Source of the DNA: Acetivibrio cellulolyticus CD2
Lineage (GTDB): Bacteria > Bacillota > Clostridia > Acetivibrionales > Acetivibrionaceae
Direction of reading: 5' to 3'
DNA length: 64,000 nt
Assembly (NCBI RefSeq): GCF_000179595.2
Contig: NZ_JH556651.1
Coordinates: 118,410-182,409 of the forward strand
In this document: positions 44,657-53,834 of the stretch, one piece after another
Position numbering within the stretch: position 1 is the first letter of the stretch
Layout: each line of letters starts with the position of its first letter
Position numbers and translations under genes: made by a program
Notes under the pieces: generated by a model
The model's input: only the letters and a program-made list of their open reading frames with translations
What the model was told of the DNA's origin: nothing
The model's database searches: none

Positions 44657-45114
44657 TATTTTTTTATTAAATTTATTAAAAAAGTTGTAGTTAATGTAGC
44701 GGATTTGTAAACATTTATTTCAAGGTGTGTTTTTGGTAAATATGGCCTGATAAAATATACCTAAAGGTATCTATTAGGGAGGTTTTATAAATGCAATTCC
44801 TGCTTTTTGCACCAAATTGAAGCAAAGAATATCAAATAGTTCAGAATGTTGCAATGTGGTTCAATTTGTAAACATCTTGGGGAAGTACCAGTATTAAAGT
44901 AGTAAGTGGTATTTCCAAATTAACTTAGTAAATAACCAAATTTTGCTGTATAATTAATGAAGAGAGGTCAAGGTCTAGAATATAAATAATTGGGGTTGTT
45001 TCTGTAAAAGGACTATTGGGAGTTTTTTAAATAAGAAAAAACATAAGTATGAGAACTTGGATTTAAGAGCAACTCTTCATCAACGAGATTTTACATGCGA
45101 AACATGGAGGAAAT
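44657..45114 (+). other. Gene-poor spacer with a 9-codon ORF
   Basis: 460 bp without a full gene. AGGGAGG at 44776-44782 is well placed before ATG CAA TTC CTG... (44791-44820), a nine-codon frame. It may be a leader peptide or the start of a decayed gene. The downstream sequence contains stops in all frames. Confidence 0.4.
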
Positions 45115-45534
45115 ATGATAATAGAATCTGAAGATAAGAAATCATATATAAGTATAGATTTTGTTGAAGATGAATTGGAGCGTATTCCAAGTATTTGTGT
45201 ATCAGTCTCTGTTAAGAATAATGATTTTTGCGGTCGAAATGATATGGTGTGGGTTGAATTAAATGTGTTAAAGGGCTTTATATGCGAACTTGAAAGACTT
45301 GATATGAATAGAAAAGGAATTGCTACTTTAGGAAGTATGAGTCCAGAAGATTTGATTTTGACAATAGAAGCATATGATTTGGCAGGACATCTTATGCTTA
45401 AATATAAACTCTCAAAAACTATGTATTGTCCAGACCTATTATATTCATCAATAAAAGGTGGATTTGAACTAGATACATCAAGTTTTAGTAACTTGGTAAA
45501 GGAATTTAACGTATTTTTACAAAAGTATTTATAA
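45115..45534 (+). CDS. Unknown island protein, immunity-like
   Basis: 139 residues. The block WVELNVLKGFICELERLDMNRKGIATLGSMSPEDLILTIEAYDLAGHLMLKYKL is highly patterned and looks family-defining; the SMSPEDL...D..GH..L order recurs in immunity-like proteins of the DUF6228 type. That name is a low-certainty guess. GGAGG precedes the ATG. Confidence 0.6.
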   Translation: MIIESEDKKSYISIDFVEDELERIPSICVSVSVKNNDFCGRNDMVWVELNVLKGFICELERLDMNRKGIATLGSMSPEDLILTIEAYDLAGHLMLKYKLSKTMYCPDLLYSSIKGGFELDTSSFSNLVKEFNVFLQKYL

Positions 45535-45586
45535 ATTATAAATAGGATGAGGTCTAAACATGTAGAAAAGAGTAGGTGAGGCAGAG

Positions 45587-46285
45587 GTGAATATTAATAA
45601 GTATCATTTAGGTGGATATTATATTGTTAAACCCACGCAGAGGGCAGAATATATGAATAGTCAAATAATGCCTGAGACTATTCTATCAGTAAGTAACTGC
45701 ATATGTGATGTTTATCCTGATATATCTTCTGTTTGGAGCACTTCAGAAAAAGAAAAAGATAAATATAGGCAGAACTTAAACATTCCAAGCAGTACTTTTA
45801 ATAATCTAATAGAATGGATAGATGATAAGAATAACTCTGAGAATTTTGGCTTTCCTCATGTTTTTAATAATTTAGAATCGGCAAGAGATTTCTATTTTAA
45901 TTTTCTTTATAACGTACAAGGATTGAACCTTGTGGGAATAGGTTTGCCAGAGGAATACAATAATGAATTTGTAGAGGACACAGGAATAACAAAAGAAACA
46001 TATTACGGTGTAGAGAAAAAGATATTCAATAGATGCCAAATGGAGAGTAATGGTTCAGTTTTAGGTTTTGAAATCTTAGGTTATGATATGGGAACATTTC
46101 ATTCTTACATATGCAATAGACTTGAAGATGATTATGATAAGGAATATGGTTTCAGGTTAAATAGAAGTGGGTTTATATCGACGATAGATGAAGCGAAAAA
46201 ATTGGCTGAATACACAAATCGGGACGATGTAGGTGCTGAACCAGTCCTTTGGCTTCCATGGGTTATTGTTAAGTATAGTTTTTAA
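45587..46285 (+). CDS. Unknown island protein
   Basis: 232 residues from a GTG with AGGTGAGG upstream. YHLGGYYIVKPTQRAEYMNSQIMPETILSVSNCICDVYPDISSVWS at the N-terminus and VLGFEILGYDMGTFHSYICNRLEDDYDKEYGFRLNRSGFI towards the end, closing with AEPVLWLPWVIVKY. No membrane segment or signal. It reads as a single conserved domain. Not recognised. Confidence 0.6.
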   Translation: MNINKYHLGGYYIVKPTQRAEYMNSQIMPETILSVSNCICDVYPDISSVWSTSEKEKDKYRQNLNIPSSTFNNLIEWIDDKNNSENFGFPHVFNNLESARDFYFNFLYNVQGLNLVGIGLPEEYNNEFVEDTGITKETYYGVEKKIFNRCQMESNGSVLGFEILGYDMGTFHSYICNRLEDDYDKEYGFRLNRSGFISTIDEAKKLAEYTNRDDVGAEPVLWLPWVIVKYSF

Positions 46286-46342
46286 ACAGATTAAAAGTGC
46301 GAAATTGTTATCGGTCTTAGATTCAGGAGGAATAAGTAAGAA

Positions 46343-46984
46343 ATGAATACTCTTAGTACTGAAATAAAAAAGGAATTGAATTTGTTCTGGAAGTGGGCAG
46401 ATATAAGTGAAAGTGAGTACTCTGAACATTCCTATTTAAACAAAAATGAAGAATGGGAATATCCCAACTGGGATATGTTAATAAGTCTATTGTTTACGGC
46501 TATTAATACTTTAGCATCTGGAGAACGTTCAGAGGTGCTGGTTAACTATCTACTTACAGTTATGGCATTGGATAATGAGGATGAAACAATACTTGATGAG
46601 TGTGAATCTAAGTTATCTGACAAAGATTTAGAATTCTTGTTTGAAAAAGGCATAAAGCACATGCAATCAGAAGCACGATGGCAGATTGCAGAATTGATAG
46701 GGAGAAAAAATAACATTAGTTTTAAAAAATATTTACTGAACCTGTTAGATGATTCTAATAAGTATGTTCAAAGAAGAGCATTGATTTCATTAGATAGAAT
46801 AGATACAGAAAAGGCACAGGAAATTGCTTTTAAGAGATTACAGGATGAGGATGACTATATAAGGTTAGTATCACTTAGAATTTTAAAGCAGCATAATTCA
46901 CAAAAGTTAAAGGAAGCGGTATTAATACTGACCAATGATAAATTTAAATATATTCAAGATGAACTTAGTGAGATATCCATTTAG
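46343..46984 (+). CDS. HEAT-repeat-like protein
   Basis: 213 residues, almost all helix. Residues about 120-213 form paired helices of HEAT type: ARWQIAELIGRKNNISFKKYLLNLLDDSNKYVQRRALISLDRI, KAQEIAFKRLQDEDDYIRLVSLRIL, and a third repeat. HEAT repeats bind proteins; in this island it may bind a toxin. No catalytic motif. AGGAGG precedes the ATG. Confidence 0.7.
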   Translation: MNTLSTEIKKELNLFWKWADISESEYSEHSYLNKNEEWEYPNWDMLISLLFTAINTLASGERSEVLVNYLLTVMALDNEDETILDECESKLSDKDLEFLFEKGIKHMQSEARWQIAELIGRKNNISFKKYLLNLLDDSNKYVQRRALISLDRIDTEKAQEIAFKRLQDEDDYIRLVSLRILKQHNSQKLKEAVLILTNDKFKYIQDELSEISI

Positions 46985-47002
46985 GATTTAGGAGGTAAAA
47001 GT

Positions 47003-47323
47003 ATGGAAGATTACATGTTAAAACAAATTATGGAAGATAAAGTAGATTATCATACGCCAGGTTTTTATTTTAAAAGTCATGGTAGAGGAGCAACAATTTA
47101 TTTTGTTGAAAACACTTCTATTGTGCCAATTTATGCAGAGATGCCAGGGGTTGACTGTCTTGATATTCTTGTATTTGGTGAAACAAAGCACATTGATAAA
47201 AGGTACTATATCAAAGAACAAAAAGTTGAAGTTATACAACATGAAGATAGATTAAGAATTCAAGGGTTATTAGTTAAGTGGTTGACTGAAAAAGGATGGC
47301 GGTATGATATCAATGGTTATTAG
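47003..47323 (+). CDS. Unknown small island protein
   Basis: 106 residues. YHTPGFYFKSHGRGATIYFVENTSIVPIYAEMPGVDCLDILVFGETKHIDKRYYI, then RLRIQGLLVKWLTEKGWRYDI. A beta-sandwich-like front with one helix. AGGAGG upstream. Not recognised; the compact form matches immunity proteins. Confidence 0.6.
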   Translation: MEDYMLKQIMEDKVDYHTPGFYFKSHGRGATIYFVENTSIVPIYAEMPGVDCLDILVFGETKHIDKRYYIKEQKVEVIQHEDRLRIQGLLVKWLTEKGWRYDINGY

Positions 47324-47327
47324 TTAA

Positions 47328-47600
47328 GGGGTTTCAAAATGGGCAAATCCAGACTTAGAAAATTGGGATGATTTATCTCCTGCATTAGAAGGGGCTGTTA
47401 TTGAAAGTGTTGAACTGCTTGATAATAAATTAGGCATTGTCTTTAATAAAGATAACACAACACATAAGATGGAGATTTTAAGAAATGACGATAGATTACC
47501 GCCACATGGAAGCGGTGAAAATAGAAAAGATGCTTTTGAAAAAGGTGTCATTGGAGATTATATTGTGTTTCAAATTGAAGGAGCGGTATTACATGTGTAA
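47328..47600 (+). pseudogene. Unknown island gene lacking an in-frame start
   Basis: The frame is open from 47328 to the stop at 47598 and reads as coding: KWANPDLENWDDLSPALEGAVIESVELLDNK...DRLPPHGSGENRK...IGDYIVFQIEGAVLHV. It has no usable start: the only nearby ATG (47339) is in another frame that closes at 47371. One inserted or deleted base near 47335 would restore a start. The preceding gene stops 4 bp before, so read-in is not available. The intact product would have been about 90 residues. Confidence 0.6.
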
Positions 47601-47658
47601 ATAAGATTGAAACTGTAATAACGTGCTTTTACTTTAAATGAAATGTGAGGAATTAAAG

Positions 47659-48048
47659 ATGTCTACAAAAGTTAAAGCAAACTTTGTTTTTGCTGGAGTT
47701 GAAGATGATATAATTTTGATAGGATTTGCAGATGATGAGTTTGATACAAAAGAGCATATACTACTTCAGAAATCGTTAGTGTATGATGAACAAGATAGAG
47801 AGTTAGGACATTATAAGGTGCATATTACATATATTGATGAAATTTACTCTGCCTACGGAGGAATTCAGAAGGTAATTTTAAAAAGTAATTCAGTTGAGAT
47901 TCAGGTGGATGCTGATACAGCAAAGGAATTAAAGACTGAAGAGCGGATTGAAGTATTTCTTTCTAATGATTGCGACATTGATAATTTAAAATATCACTTC
48001 AATTTGATGTTTAAAGATGAGTGTAATATATTTTTGAGCGAGATATAG
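47659..48048 (+). CDS. Imm10 family immunity protein
   Basis: 129 residues from ATG 47659 (GTGAGGAA upstream). Matches Imm10: IGFADDEFDTKEHILLQKSLVYDEQDRELG, then HITYIDEIYSAYGGIQKVILKSNSVEIQVD. The YGGI turn and the opening FADDEFD are characteristic. Imm10 proteins neutralise several toxin classes in polymorphic toxin systems. This is a clear immunity gene with no toxin gene near it. Confidence 0.82.
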   Translation: MSTKVKANFVFAGVEDDIILIGFADDEFDTKEHILLQKSLVYDEQDRELGHYKVHITYIDEIYSAYGGIQKVILKSNSVEIQVDADTAKELKTEERIEVFLSNDCDIDNLKYHFNLMFKDECNIFLSEI

Positions 48049-48074
48049 ATAGTGAGTGAAATGGATGTGATTAA

Positions 48075-48557
48075 ATGGAAGAATTCGGTAGTAAGGAGAG
48101 GAAAGATAGAATTCAACAGTTGATAGAGATTAACAGATTAAAAAAAGTTAAACCTTATAGTTTACTTTTTGAAGAATGCTTGGAAGTATTAAAGCAAGAT
48201 GTTGTTATCCTATCTGATTCTGAGTCCAGTGAAATATATAGACGTCTTCAATCAGATTTCCCTTTTGAATCATGGGGAAGAATTGCATGGAGCAAGGTAA
48301 AGAATAAAGTTCAATTTAATGAAATATCCGATATTTTATCTTTCTTCAAGTCCAAAATCGGGATAACTGATTCAAAAGTTTATATATTGTGGGGATATGG
48401 TGATGACCCTGTTATTCAAACAAATTTGAAAGATGCTATCAACTCAATTAGCCATATAAATGCTGTTGGAGGAGACCAGTGGGTGTATTCTCCTGAAAAT
48501 AAATATGTAATTGAATTCTATCATGAAGGAGAAATAGTAGCAGCAATATTAGAATAG
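48075..48557 (+). CDS. CDI-type immunity protein
   Basis: 160 residues. ILSDSESSEIYRRLQSDFPFESWGRIAWSKV in the middle, IGITDSKVYILWGYGDDPVIQTNLKDAINSI, then a C-terminal VIEFYHEGEIVAAIL. The VIEFYHEGEI ending is shared by annotated CDI toxin immunity proteins. It follows Imm10 by 26 bp. The cognate toxin is unknown. Confidence 0.75.
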   Translation: MEEFGSKERKDRIQQLIEINRLKKVKPYSLLFEECLEVLKQDVVILSDSESSEIYRRLQSDFPFESWGRIAWSKVKNKVQFNEISDILSFFKSKIGITDSKVYILWGYGDDPVIQTNLKDAINSISHINAVGGDQWVYSPENKYVIEFYHEGEIVAAILE

Positions 48558-48622
48558 GTAGATTGGGTGTTATTATTAACGATGTACAGAGTATGGAAAG
48601 ATATTGTGTATGGAGGTTGAGT

Positions 48623-49078
48623 GTGGATAATAGACATTTGAAAATGCTAAAGGACCTATTATATAGTGAAAATGAGGAGTACATAGTTAGCCAGATAAGA
48701 GGAATGGAAAATTCACTATTTTTACATATTATTGCAGCCAATTATAACTGGGACAATGGTTTTAAAGTTCCTTACCAAATAATTAATAATAGTAATTGTG
48801 ATTTAGGTACAGCATTGATGCTATTTTATAATGCTGACGGATTTAGGTTTTTACAATCTTATTCTGATTTTACTTCATCATCTCAAGATAATTGGAAAGA
48901 GTTCTTGGTATATTTATATAGAAAAATAGAAAATAATGAATATGCATTACAGAAGATAGGATATACTCCTGAGATTGGTAAATTGCAAATTTATAAAATA
49001 AGAAAAACTAACCCCTATATTCCTGGAACCATATTGGAAGGTTCACCAGGGAACAAAGTTGAAATTCCATTGTTTTGA
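48623..49078 (+). CDS. DUF4274 domain protein
   Basis: 151 residues from GTG 48623, which has GGAGG 6 bases upstream; the frame is open back to 48563. DUF4274 match: LFLHIIAANYNWDNGFKVPYQIINNSNCDLGTALMLFYNADGFRF. The family is found in immunity arrays and is uncharacterised. The tail (IYKIRKTNPYIPGTILEGSPGNKVEIPLF) is an extension. Confidence 0.82.
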   Translation: MDNRHLKMLKDLLYSENEEYIVSQIRGMENSLFLHIIAANYNWDNGFKVPYQIINNSNCDLGTALMLFYNADGFRFLQSYSDFTSSSQDNWKEFLVYLYRKIENNEYALQKIGYTPEIGKLQIYKIRKTNPYIPGTILEGSPGNKVEIPLF

Positions 49079-49207
49079 GTTTATCCAGTAGAAAATAAAT
49101 GCAAACCCTTAATAAATAGGGATGTTTGGAAAGAAGCAATGAATTATAAAGAAAATATTTAACTGTGTGGAACGCTTACCCAACAATAATAAAAAGGTGA
49201 ATAAATA

Positions 49208-49495
49208 ATGCACGATAAAAATAGCAAGAAGTTATTCTTTAAAGCCAACATTTGCTGGCGGTGCAACGGAGATAGGCAGTTTACAACAACCTGTAATTGC
49301 TCAACAATAGTTTATCATGATGAAAAATACCAACCAATCAAATTTGGTGACGAGAAAAATACGGATTATAAAGACTTAGAGAGATGCTGTGATTGTAATG
49401 TGGTAAAAGGTGGGTTTCATCATAGTGGATGCGAAGTAGAAGAATGTCCAAAATGTAATAATCCGATTTTAATATGTAGATGTCCAGGGAATTAA
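49208..49495 (+). CDS. Cysteine-rich zinc-ribbon protein
   Basis: 95 residues with about 13 cysteines in paired motifs: CWRCNGDRQFTTTCNCS, CCDCNVVKGGFHHSGCEVEECPKC and CRCPGN. Probably binds two or three zinc ions. The HHSGC block is distinctive and recurs in small bacterial proteins of unknown role. AAAAAGGTG precedes the ATG. Likely nucleic-acid or protein binding. Confidence 0.7.
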   Translation: MHDKNSKKLFFKANICWRCNGDRQFTTTCNCSTIVYHDEKYQPIKFGDEKNTDYKDLERCCDCNVVKGGFHHSGCEVEECPKCNNPILICRCPGN

Positions 49496-49626
49496 TTTTA
49501 GTCAACTAAGAAAATATTTGAAAGGTCTTTTACAATCAGATAAGATGTTTGGTGTAATTGTTATTTCTGTTAATTATTGTTGTTGTATTGCAAATCTAAC
49601 ATTAGAAAGGAGGTCTATGGATTAAA

Positions 49627-50106
49627 TTGAACAGTATTAAAGTTGCAGTAGAAAAAAGGCCTGATACACGAAGTTACTATGATAATGGACAGTTTAACGA
49701 ATTAGAGAATAAATTTATGTATTTTGCAGATATCATTATTGATGGGAAATCGCTGTTTCAGGAATTTAAAGAATATGATTATATATCAACACTGGGATGG
49801 GGTTCTGAAGAATTTCAAAATGAGGTGATAATGAGGTTGTTACTTTCTGCACCACCTGTTATCGATAGCAAACGATATGAGATTTATGTTTGTCCACTAT
49901 GTGCTGATTTAGGTTGTGGTTCTATCACTGTAGATATAACAAAAGATAATGACACAGTAATATGGAAAGATTTTGGACTTGAGTATAGTTATAAGGATGA
50001 AATTAAAAGTATTGATATAGGTCCATTTATTTTTGAATGGAATGAATATAAGAATGTCATAATGAGTTCTTTTGGGTTAGCAGGGTTTGAGTACCCTTGG
50101 GATTAA
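49627..50106 (+). CDS. Unknown island protein with CPLCADLGCG motif
   Basis: 159 residues from a TTG; AAAGGAGGT is 12 bases upstream. The motif YVCPLCADLGCGSITVDITKDNDTVIWKDFGLEY is characteristic of a family sometimes labelled 'oxidoreductase' without evidence. GPFIFEWNEYKNVI follows. A three-codon frame (ATG GAT TAA, 49617) sits between the ribosome binding site and the start. Function unknown. Confidence 0.65.
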   Translation: MNSIKVAVEKRPDTRSYYDNGQFNELENKFMYFADIIIDGKSLFQEFKEYDYISTLGWGSEEFQNEVIMRLLLSAPPVIDSKRYEIYVCPLCADLGCGSITVDITKDNDTVIWKDFGLEYSYKDEIKSIDIGPFIFEWNEYKNVIMSSFGLAGFEYPWD

Positions 50107-50302
50107 ATAGAACACAAGAAGAATTCTTTAAAATTCATCCCCTGCTAGAGTTGGAAAGCAGGTGAATGATGTCATCTGATGGCAACGGGCATAAGAAGGA
50201 GATTATTATTTAGGCTCTGTATGATGATTTGAAACTATTTTCAAAAGAAGGACTTGTCAAAATAAGTATTTATTCTGAACTAATTTAATTGAGGTTGCAG
50301 TT

Positions 50303-50869
50303 ATGGTACTGATTTATGAATTTGGATTATTCCAGGTGGAACTCTACAATGATGAAATTTATTCAAGGGATTCCGCTGACAATAAATATAAATATGATTT
50401 TTATTATTTTAATAGTTTGGATGAAGATTCTCTTTCTTCAAAGTGTGCTGTCAGAGTACTCAAGGATGAGAAAGTTTACAGGAGTGCAATCTTGATAGCA
50501 GGTGGCGGTGGTAAAACTTCTGTACATCAAAATGCTGCTCTTATCGATGGGCAAAATCTCATTGATATCCTTGGAGATAGCATATTTAGTTTAAATCTGC
50601 CAGACCTTGGACTTAACTGGTGCTTAAAATGTGAGGATTCAGTCTGTTTGGGCTTATATCAAATACCTAATGGGTATTTGATACATGGTGAGCAGTCTAT
50701 AACCAAGGTAAATCAAAAAGGAAAAATTGATTGGCAGCTTTATGGAAGAGATATTTTTGTGACACCAGAAGGATTAGATAACTTTGTTATTAAAGGCGAC
50801 AGAATTGAAGTAAAGGATTGGGATTATAACATTTATTACATAGACTTTTCAGGTAAGGAAATAAAGTAA
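50303..50869 (+). CDS. Unknown beta-rich island protein
   Basis: 188 residues. YEFGLFQVELYNDEIYS, KVYRSAILIAGGGGKTSVHQNAALIDGQNLIDILGDSIFSLNLPDLGLNWCLKCEDSVCLGLYQIPNGYLIHGEQ. The repeated strands suggest a partial propeller or sandwich. The GGGGKTSVH segment resembles a Walker A loop by chance, but no Walker B is seen. It ends 3 bp before the next gene's frame, so the two are probably coupled. Confidence 0.6.
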   Translation: MVLIYEFGLFQVELYNDEIYSRDSADNKYKYDFYYFNSLDEDSLSSKCAVRVLKDEKVYRSAILIAGGGGKTSVHQNAALIDGQNLIDILGDSIFSLNLPDLGLNWCLKCEDSVCLGLYQIPNGYLIHGEQSITKVNQKGKIDWQLYGRDIFVTPEGLDNFVIKGDRIEVKDWDYNIYYIDFSGKEIK

Positions 50870-50887
50870 TTATTGAGGCGGTGTTTT

Positions 50888-51829
50888 ATGCTTGTAAAAA
50901 GTGCTAACTACCCTGCAAATATTATTTGTGATTTGAAAGAATATCTTTGTGACTATCAAGTAGTAAGCATATCAATAGGTCCTGATAATGGATATTATAT
51001 CTTGGCAGTTAACAATATTCCTCCAAGAATAAATGGCAGGTTTCCGCAGATTCAAACATCTACAATACATAATTATAAAGTAATAATTGTTCAATGGGAA
51101 AATGTATACACAGTTAATATAGATAATCAAAAATGGAACTATCATTTAGTACAGCCTATAGGCAATGACAGGGTGATACTTGCATGTGCAAGAGCAAGAT
51201 ATTATGGGCGGAATAAGTATGACTTAAATGGTAAGATATTTGATTTGAACGGTACTTTTATTAAAGAATTCCTGCTAGGTGATGGCATAGAGGACTTGAA
51301 GGTAACTGAAAATGATGTAATATGGACCAGTTACTTTGACGAAGGAGTAATTGGAAATTATGGATGGGATGACCCTATTGGCTCATGTGGGCTGCGAGCC
51401 TGGAATCAGGATGGTGAGACAGTATACACTTACAATAATTCAGATAGTAACTTCATTTGTGATTGTTATGCTCTCAATGTAGTAAGTGATAATGAAGTTT
51501 GGTTCTATTATTATACTGATTTTCTTCTGGGCAAAATCAAAGGTGAAAAAATCCATTACTATAACCCTAAATTATCTGGTGCAGATGGGTTTTCAATTTA
51601 TGATAGATATGTTCTATTTAGAGGTGGATATGATAATCGGGATGAATACCGCTTGTTAGAGTTTGTGAAAGGCGATAATTTGAAAGAAACGAGAATCATT
51701 ACTTTTACAGATGAGAATGATAAAGTAATTATAGCAGATAAATTTGACTGTAGAGGTTCACGGCTTATTCTCATGGTAGACAGCAAATTGTATAGCATAG
51801 ATTTAATAGATATTATTTGGAAAGATTAG
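50888..51829 (+). CDS. Beta-propeller-like island protein
   Basis: 313 residues from ATG 50888 with GAGGCGGTG upstream. Many repeating strand pairs: NDRVILACARARYYGRNKYDLNGKIFDLNGTFIKEFLLGDGIEDLKVTENDVIWTSYFDEGVIG, and SDNEVWFYYYTDFLLGKI. The layout resembles a five- to six-bladed propeller, and the DGIEDLKV...IWTSYFDEGVIG block recurs in uncharacterised propeller proteins. No signal peptide. Binding role inferred. Confidence 0.65.
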   Translation: MLVKSANYPANIICDLKEYLCDYQVVSISIGPDNGYYILAVNNIPPRINGRFPQIQTSTIHNYKVIIVQWENVYTVNIDNQKWNYHLVQPIGNDRVILACARARYYGRNKYDLNGKIFDLNGTFIKEFLLGDGIEDLKVTENDVIWTSYFDEGVIGNYGWDDPIGSCGLRAWNQDGETVYTYNNSDSNFICDCYALNVVSDNEVWFYYYTDFLLGKIKGEKIHYYNPKLSGADGFSIYDRYVLFRGGYDNRDEYRLLEFVKGDNLKETRIITFTDENDKVIIADKFDCRGSRLILMVDSKLYSIDLIDIIWKD

Positions 51830-51856
51830 TATTACTACATCAGGGAGGACGATAGC

Positions 51857-52375
51857 ATGGTGAAAGATATAAGCGAAATACATTTATGGGATGAATTCTT
51901 GAAAACACTAAAATGCTATTCAGAATTATTCAAAGACCTCAATAGTGGTTGTACAGACGACGATATAAAAAGATTAGAAAAAAATATAGGAGTGAAACTT
52001 CCTGATACCTTAACTTCAATATATTTGAAGAATAATGGTCAAAAAGGCATAAGCGAAGGGATTTTTAAGGCGGTTTCGGGATATAACAAATACTCTCGAC
52101 TTAAATTTCTAAATGTAGATTCAGTAGCAAATACATGGTATCAACTTTCTCAAAATAAGGCAATAGACGTTTTTAAGGAAACATACATACCCTTTGCTGT
52201 AGATAACGAAAGAAATATGGATGATGTATTTTGCGTTGATGCAATAACTGGAGAAGTGCTTTTATTATGGGTGTTAGTCTATGACCCGTTGAACCCAGTT
52301 GAATGGCAAACAAGTATATTCAAAAGAGGAAAAAGTTTAGGTGTATTTTTACAACAGCAAATTGAGATGTATTGA
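51857..52375 (+). CDS. SMI1/KNR4 (SUKH) family protein
   Basis: 172 residues. GCTDDDIKRLEKNIGVKLPDTLTSIYLKNNGQKG holds the LPxxLxxxYxxxNG signature near residue 50-65. YIPFAVDNERNMDDVFCVDAITGEVLLLW follows, the conserved acidic strand. Classic SUKH-1 length and order. Predicted immunity protein. GGGAGGA upstream. Confidence 0.93.
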   Translation: MVKDISEIHLWDEFLKTLKCYSELFKDLNSGCTDDDIKRLEKNIGVKLPDTLTSIYLKNNGQKGISEGIFKAVSGYNKYSRLKFLNVDSVANTWYQLSQNKAIDVFKETYIPFAVDNERNMDDVFCVDAITGEVLLLWVLVYDPLNPVEWQTSIFKRGKSLGVFLQQQIEMY

Positions 52376-52407
52376 TAAATACATCCTGCTTTAAAGGAGT
52401 CAAGTTT

Positions 52408-52827
52408 ATGAGTAGATTCAAAGATTTAATAAGCATTCTTGGGGAAAAAGGCTTAATTTCGAGTTTTGAAAAAATAAGCACAGAAGATATTGAAAGAGAA
52501 ATAAAAGAGAATCCTGGTGTACCCATAGATTATATTGATTTCCTACAAGAAATCGGCTTTGGAGACATAGGTAATGATGCGTATTTTATGTTCTATAGCG
52601 GGTTGATTCCTGCTAAAGATATATATGGTGAAGAGAATATTGATGAATTGCGTAATATCCTACTTTTGGGGGATGATTTTAGTGGGTACTGTGTAGGGTT
52701 TATGACAAGTGAAGATTGGGCTTTGGTAGAAGTAGATGAGGGTAGAAATATTGAAAAGTTAAATTTATCATTTGAAAAGTTTGCAAGAGAAAAGATATTT
52801 GATTATATTTCAAATGTGATGGATTAA
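52408..52827 (+). CDS. SMI1/KNR4 (SUKH) family protein
   Basis: 139 residues from ATG 52408 (AAAGGAG upstream). VPIDYIDFLQEIGFGDIG is the family loop, followed by LIPAKDIYG, ILLLGDDFSGYCVGFM and WALVEVDEG. Distinct from the preceding SUKH gene: shorter, of the SUKH-4-like type. Predicted immunity protein. Confidence 0.88.
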   Translation: MSRFKDLISILGEKGLISSFEKISTEDIEREIKENPGVPIDYIDFLQEIGFGDIGNDAYFMFYSGLIPAKDIYGEENIDELRNILLLGDDFSGYCVGFMTSEDWALVEVDEGRNIEKLNLSFEKFAREKIFDYISNVMD

Positions 52828-52848
52828 ATATATTAAAGAGAGGTCATT

Positions 52849-53346
52849 ATGAATTTAGAACTTAAGTTGGAGATTAGCGGTATGGGTATAATAATTTATT
52901 CAGATTATGCTGTTTCACATATTGCTGAAGGTCAAGATTATTTTAGTACAAACTATTACACAGGTGAGCAAGTTTTAAAACACATATATGATGGTTCTAT
53001 AGTCGGTTTTTGCACTTCATCTCCAGGTACATTTATTTTGAAAATTAGAAGTGGTTATCCGAGTGAAACTGAATTAGAATGTTCTGATTATCGTATGAGG
53101 TTAGGAATCTGTGTTAAGGGTAATAATGTTCGTTTTAATGACCTCTTTGCTTTAATGGACTGGAATGCCGACAATACGGATATTGCTACAGTAGAATTAG
53201 AAGATGGGTACTATCATATTACTCTTGTTGGGAGTGCACCAAAATCAGGGGTATTAGGAGATAATCAAGAGATATACGTTTATTTTAACAAACTGGATAC
53301 AATGCCAAAATTAAAATACAATGGAGTGCCTATATTCTGTGATTAA
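52849..53346 (+). CDS. Unknown beta-rich island protein
   Basis: 165 residues. LELKLEISGMGIIIYSDYAVSHIAEGQDYFSTNYYTGEQVLKHIYDGSIVGFCTSSPGTFILKI; the DYRMRLGICVKGNNVRFNDLFALMDWN block then IATVELEDGYYHITLVGSAPKSGVLGDNQEIYVYFNKL. All-beta. Follows the SUKH gene by 21 bp with AGAGAGG upstream. Not recognised. Confidence 0.6.
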   Translation: MNLELKLEISGMGIIIYSDYAVSHIAEGQDYFSTNYYTGEQVLKHIYDGSIVGFCTSSPGTFILKIRSGYPSETELECSDYRMRLGICVKGNNVRFNDLFALMDWNADNTDIATVELEDGYYHITLVGSAPKSGVLGDNQEIYVYFNKLDTMPKLKYNGVPIFCD

Positions 53347-53408
53347 TCTTATTACAACAAAAGAATATTTGTTAACATTATGAAATAAGAATTTTGGAGA
53401 AAAGATTT

Positions 53409-53771
53409 ATGAACCAAAGAATAAACTTATATCTTGATGATTTGCGTGATTGTCCTGAGGGATTTGTAATAGCGAGGACAGTGGAAGCGGCAATATATTA
53501 TCTTGAAAATTATCAAATAAAAATACTCTCCCTTGACCATGATTTGGGGGTTGATGAACAAGGTAATCTGCTTCCTACAGGGTATGATTTAGTCAAATAT
53601 ATTTGTGAAAAGGGTTTAAGAGCAGAGAAGATATATATTCATACCGATAATTCAGTAGGTAGAGAAAATATGTATAATACTTTGCTCGGTGCTCAAAGAA
53701 GAGGTTTTATCGATAATAATATAGAAATTTACTCTTACCCTGTAGTGCCAAATAAATACTCCAAAGAATAA
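53409..53771 (+). CDS. Cyclic-phosphate processing receiver-like (cREC) protein
   Basis: 120 residues from ATG 53409. A receiver-like fold: INLYLDDLRDCPEGFVIARTVEAAIYYLENYQIKILSLDHDLGVDEQGNLLPTGYDLVKYI, then IYIHTDNSVGRENMYNTL. The LDDLR, SLDHDLG and HTDNSVGRENM motifs match the cREC family. Comparative genomics links cREC proteins to cleaved RNA ends with cyclic phosphates. In an anti-toxin island it may counter an RNase toxin (inference). Confidence 0.85.
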   Translation: MNQRINLYLDDLRDCPEGFVIARTVEAAIYYLENYQIKILSLDHDLGVDEQGNLLPTGYDLVKYICEKGLRAEKIYIHTDNSVGRENMYNTLLGAQRRGFIDNNIEIYSYPVVPNKYSKE

Positions 53772-53834
53772 GTAATTATTTGTTAAGGGTGGGCGACAGG
53801 AATAGCCTTAAAATCAATAATTGGAGAGGTTAAA

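Noticed and set aside
50303..50869. GGGGKTSVH as an ATP-binding P-loop
   Set aside because: No Walker B or other nucleotide-binding motif follows and the protein looks all-beta, so the match is likely chance.
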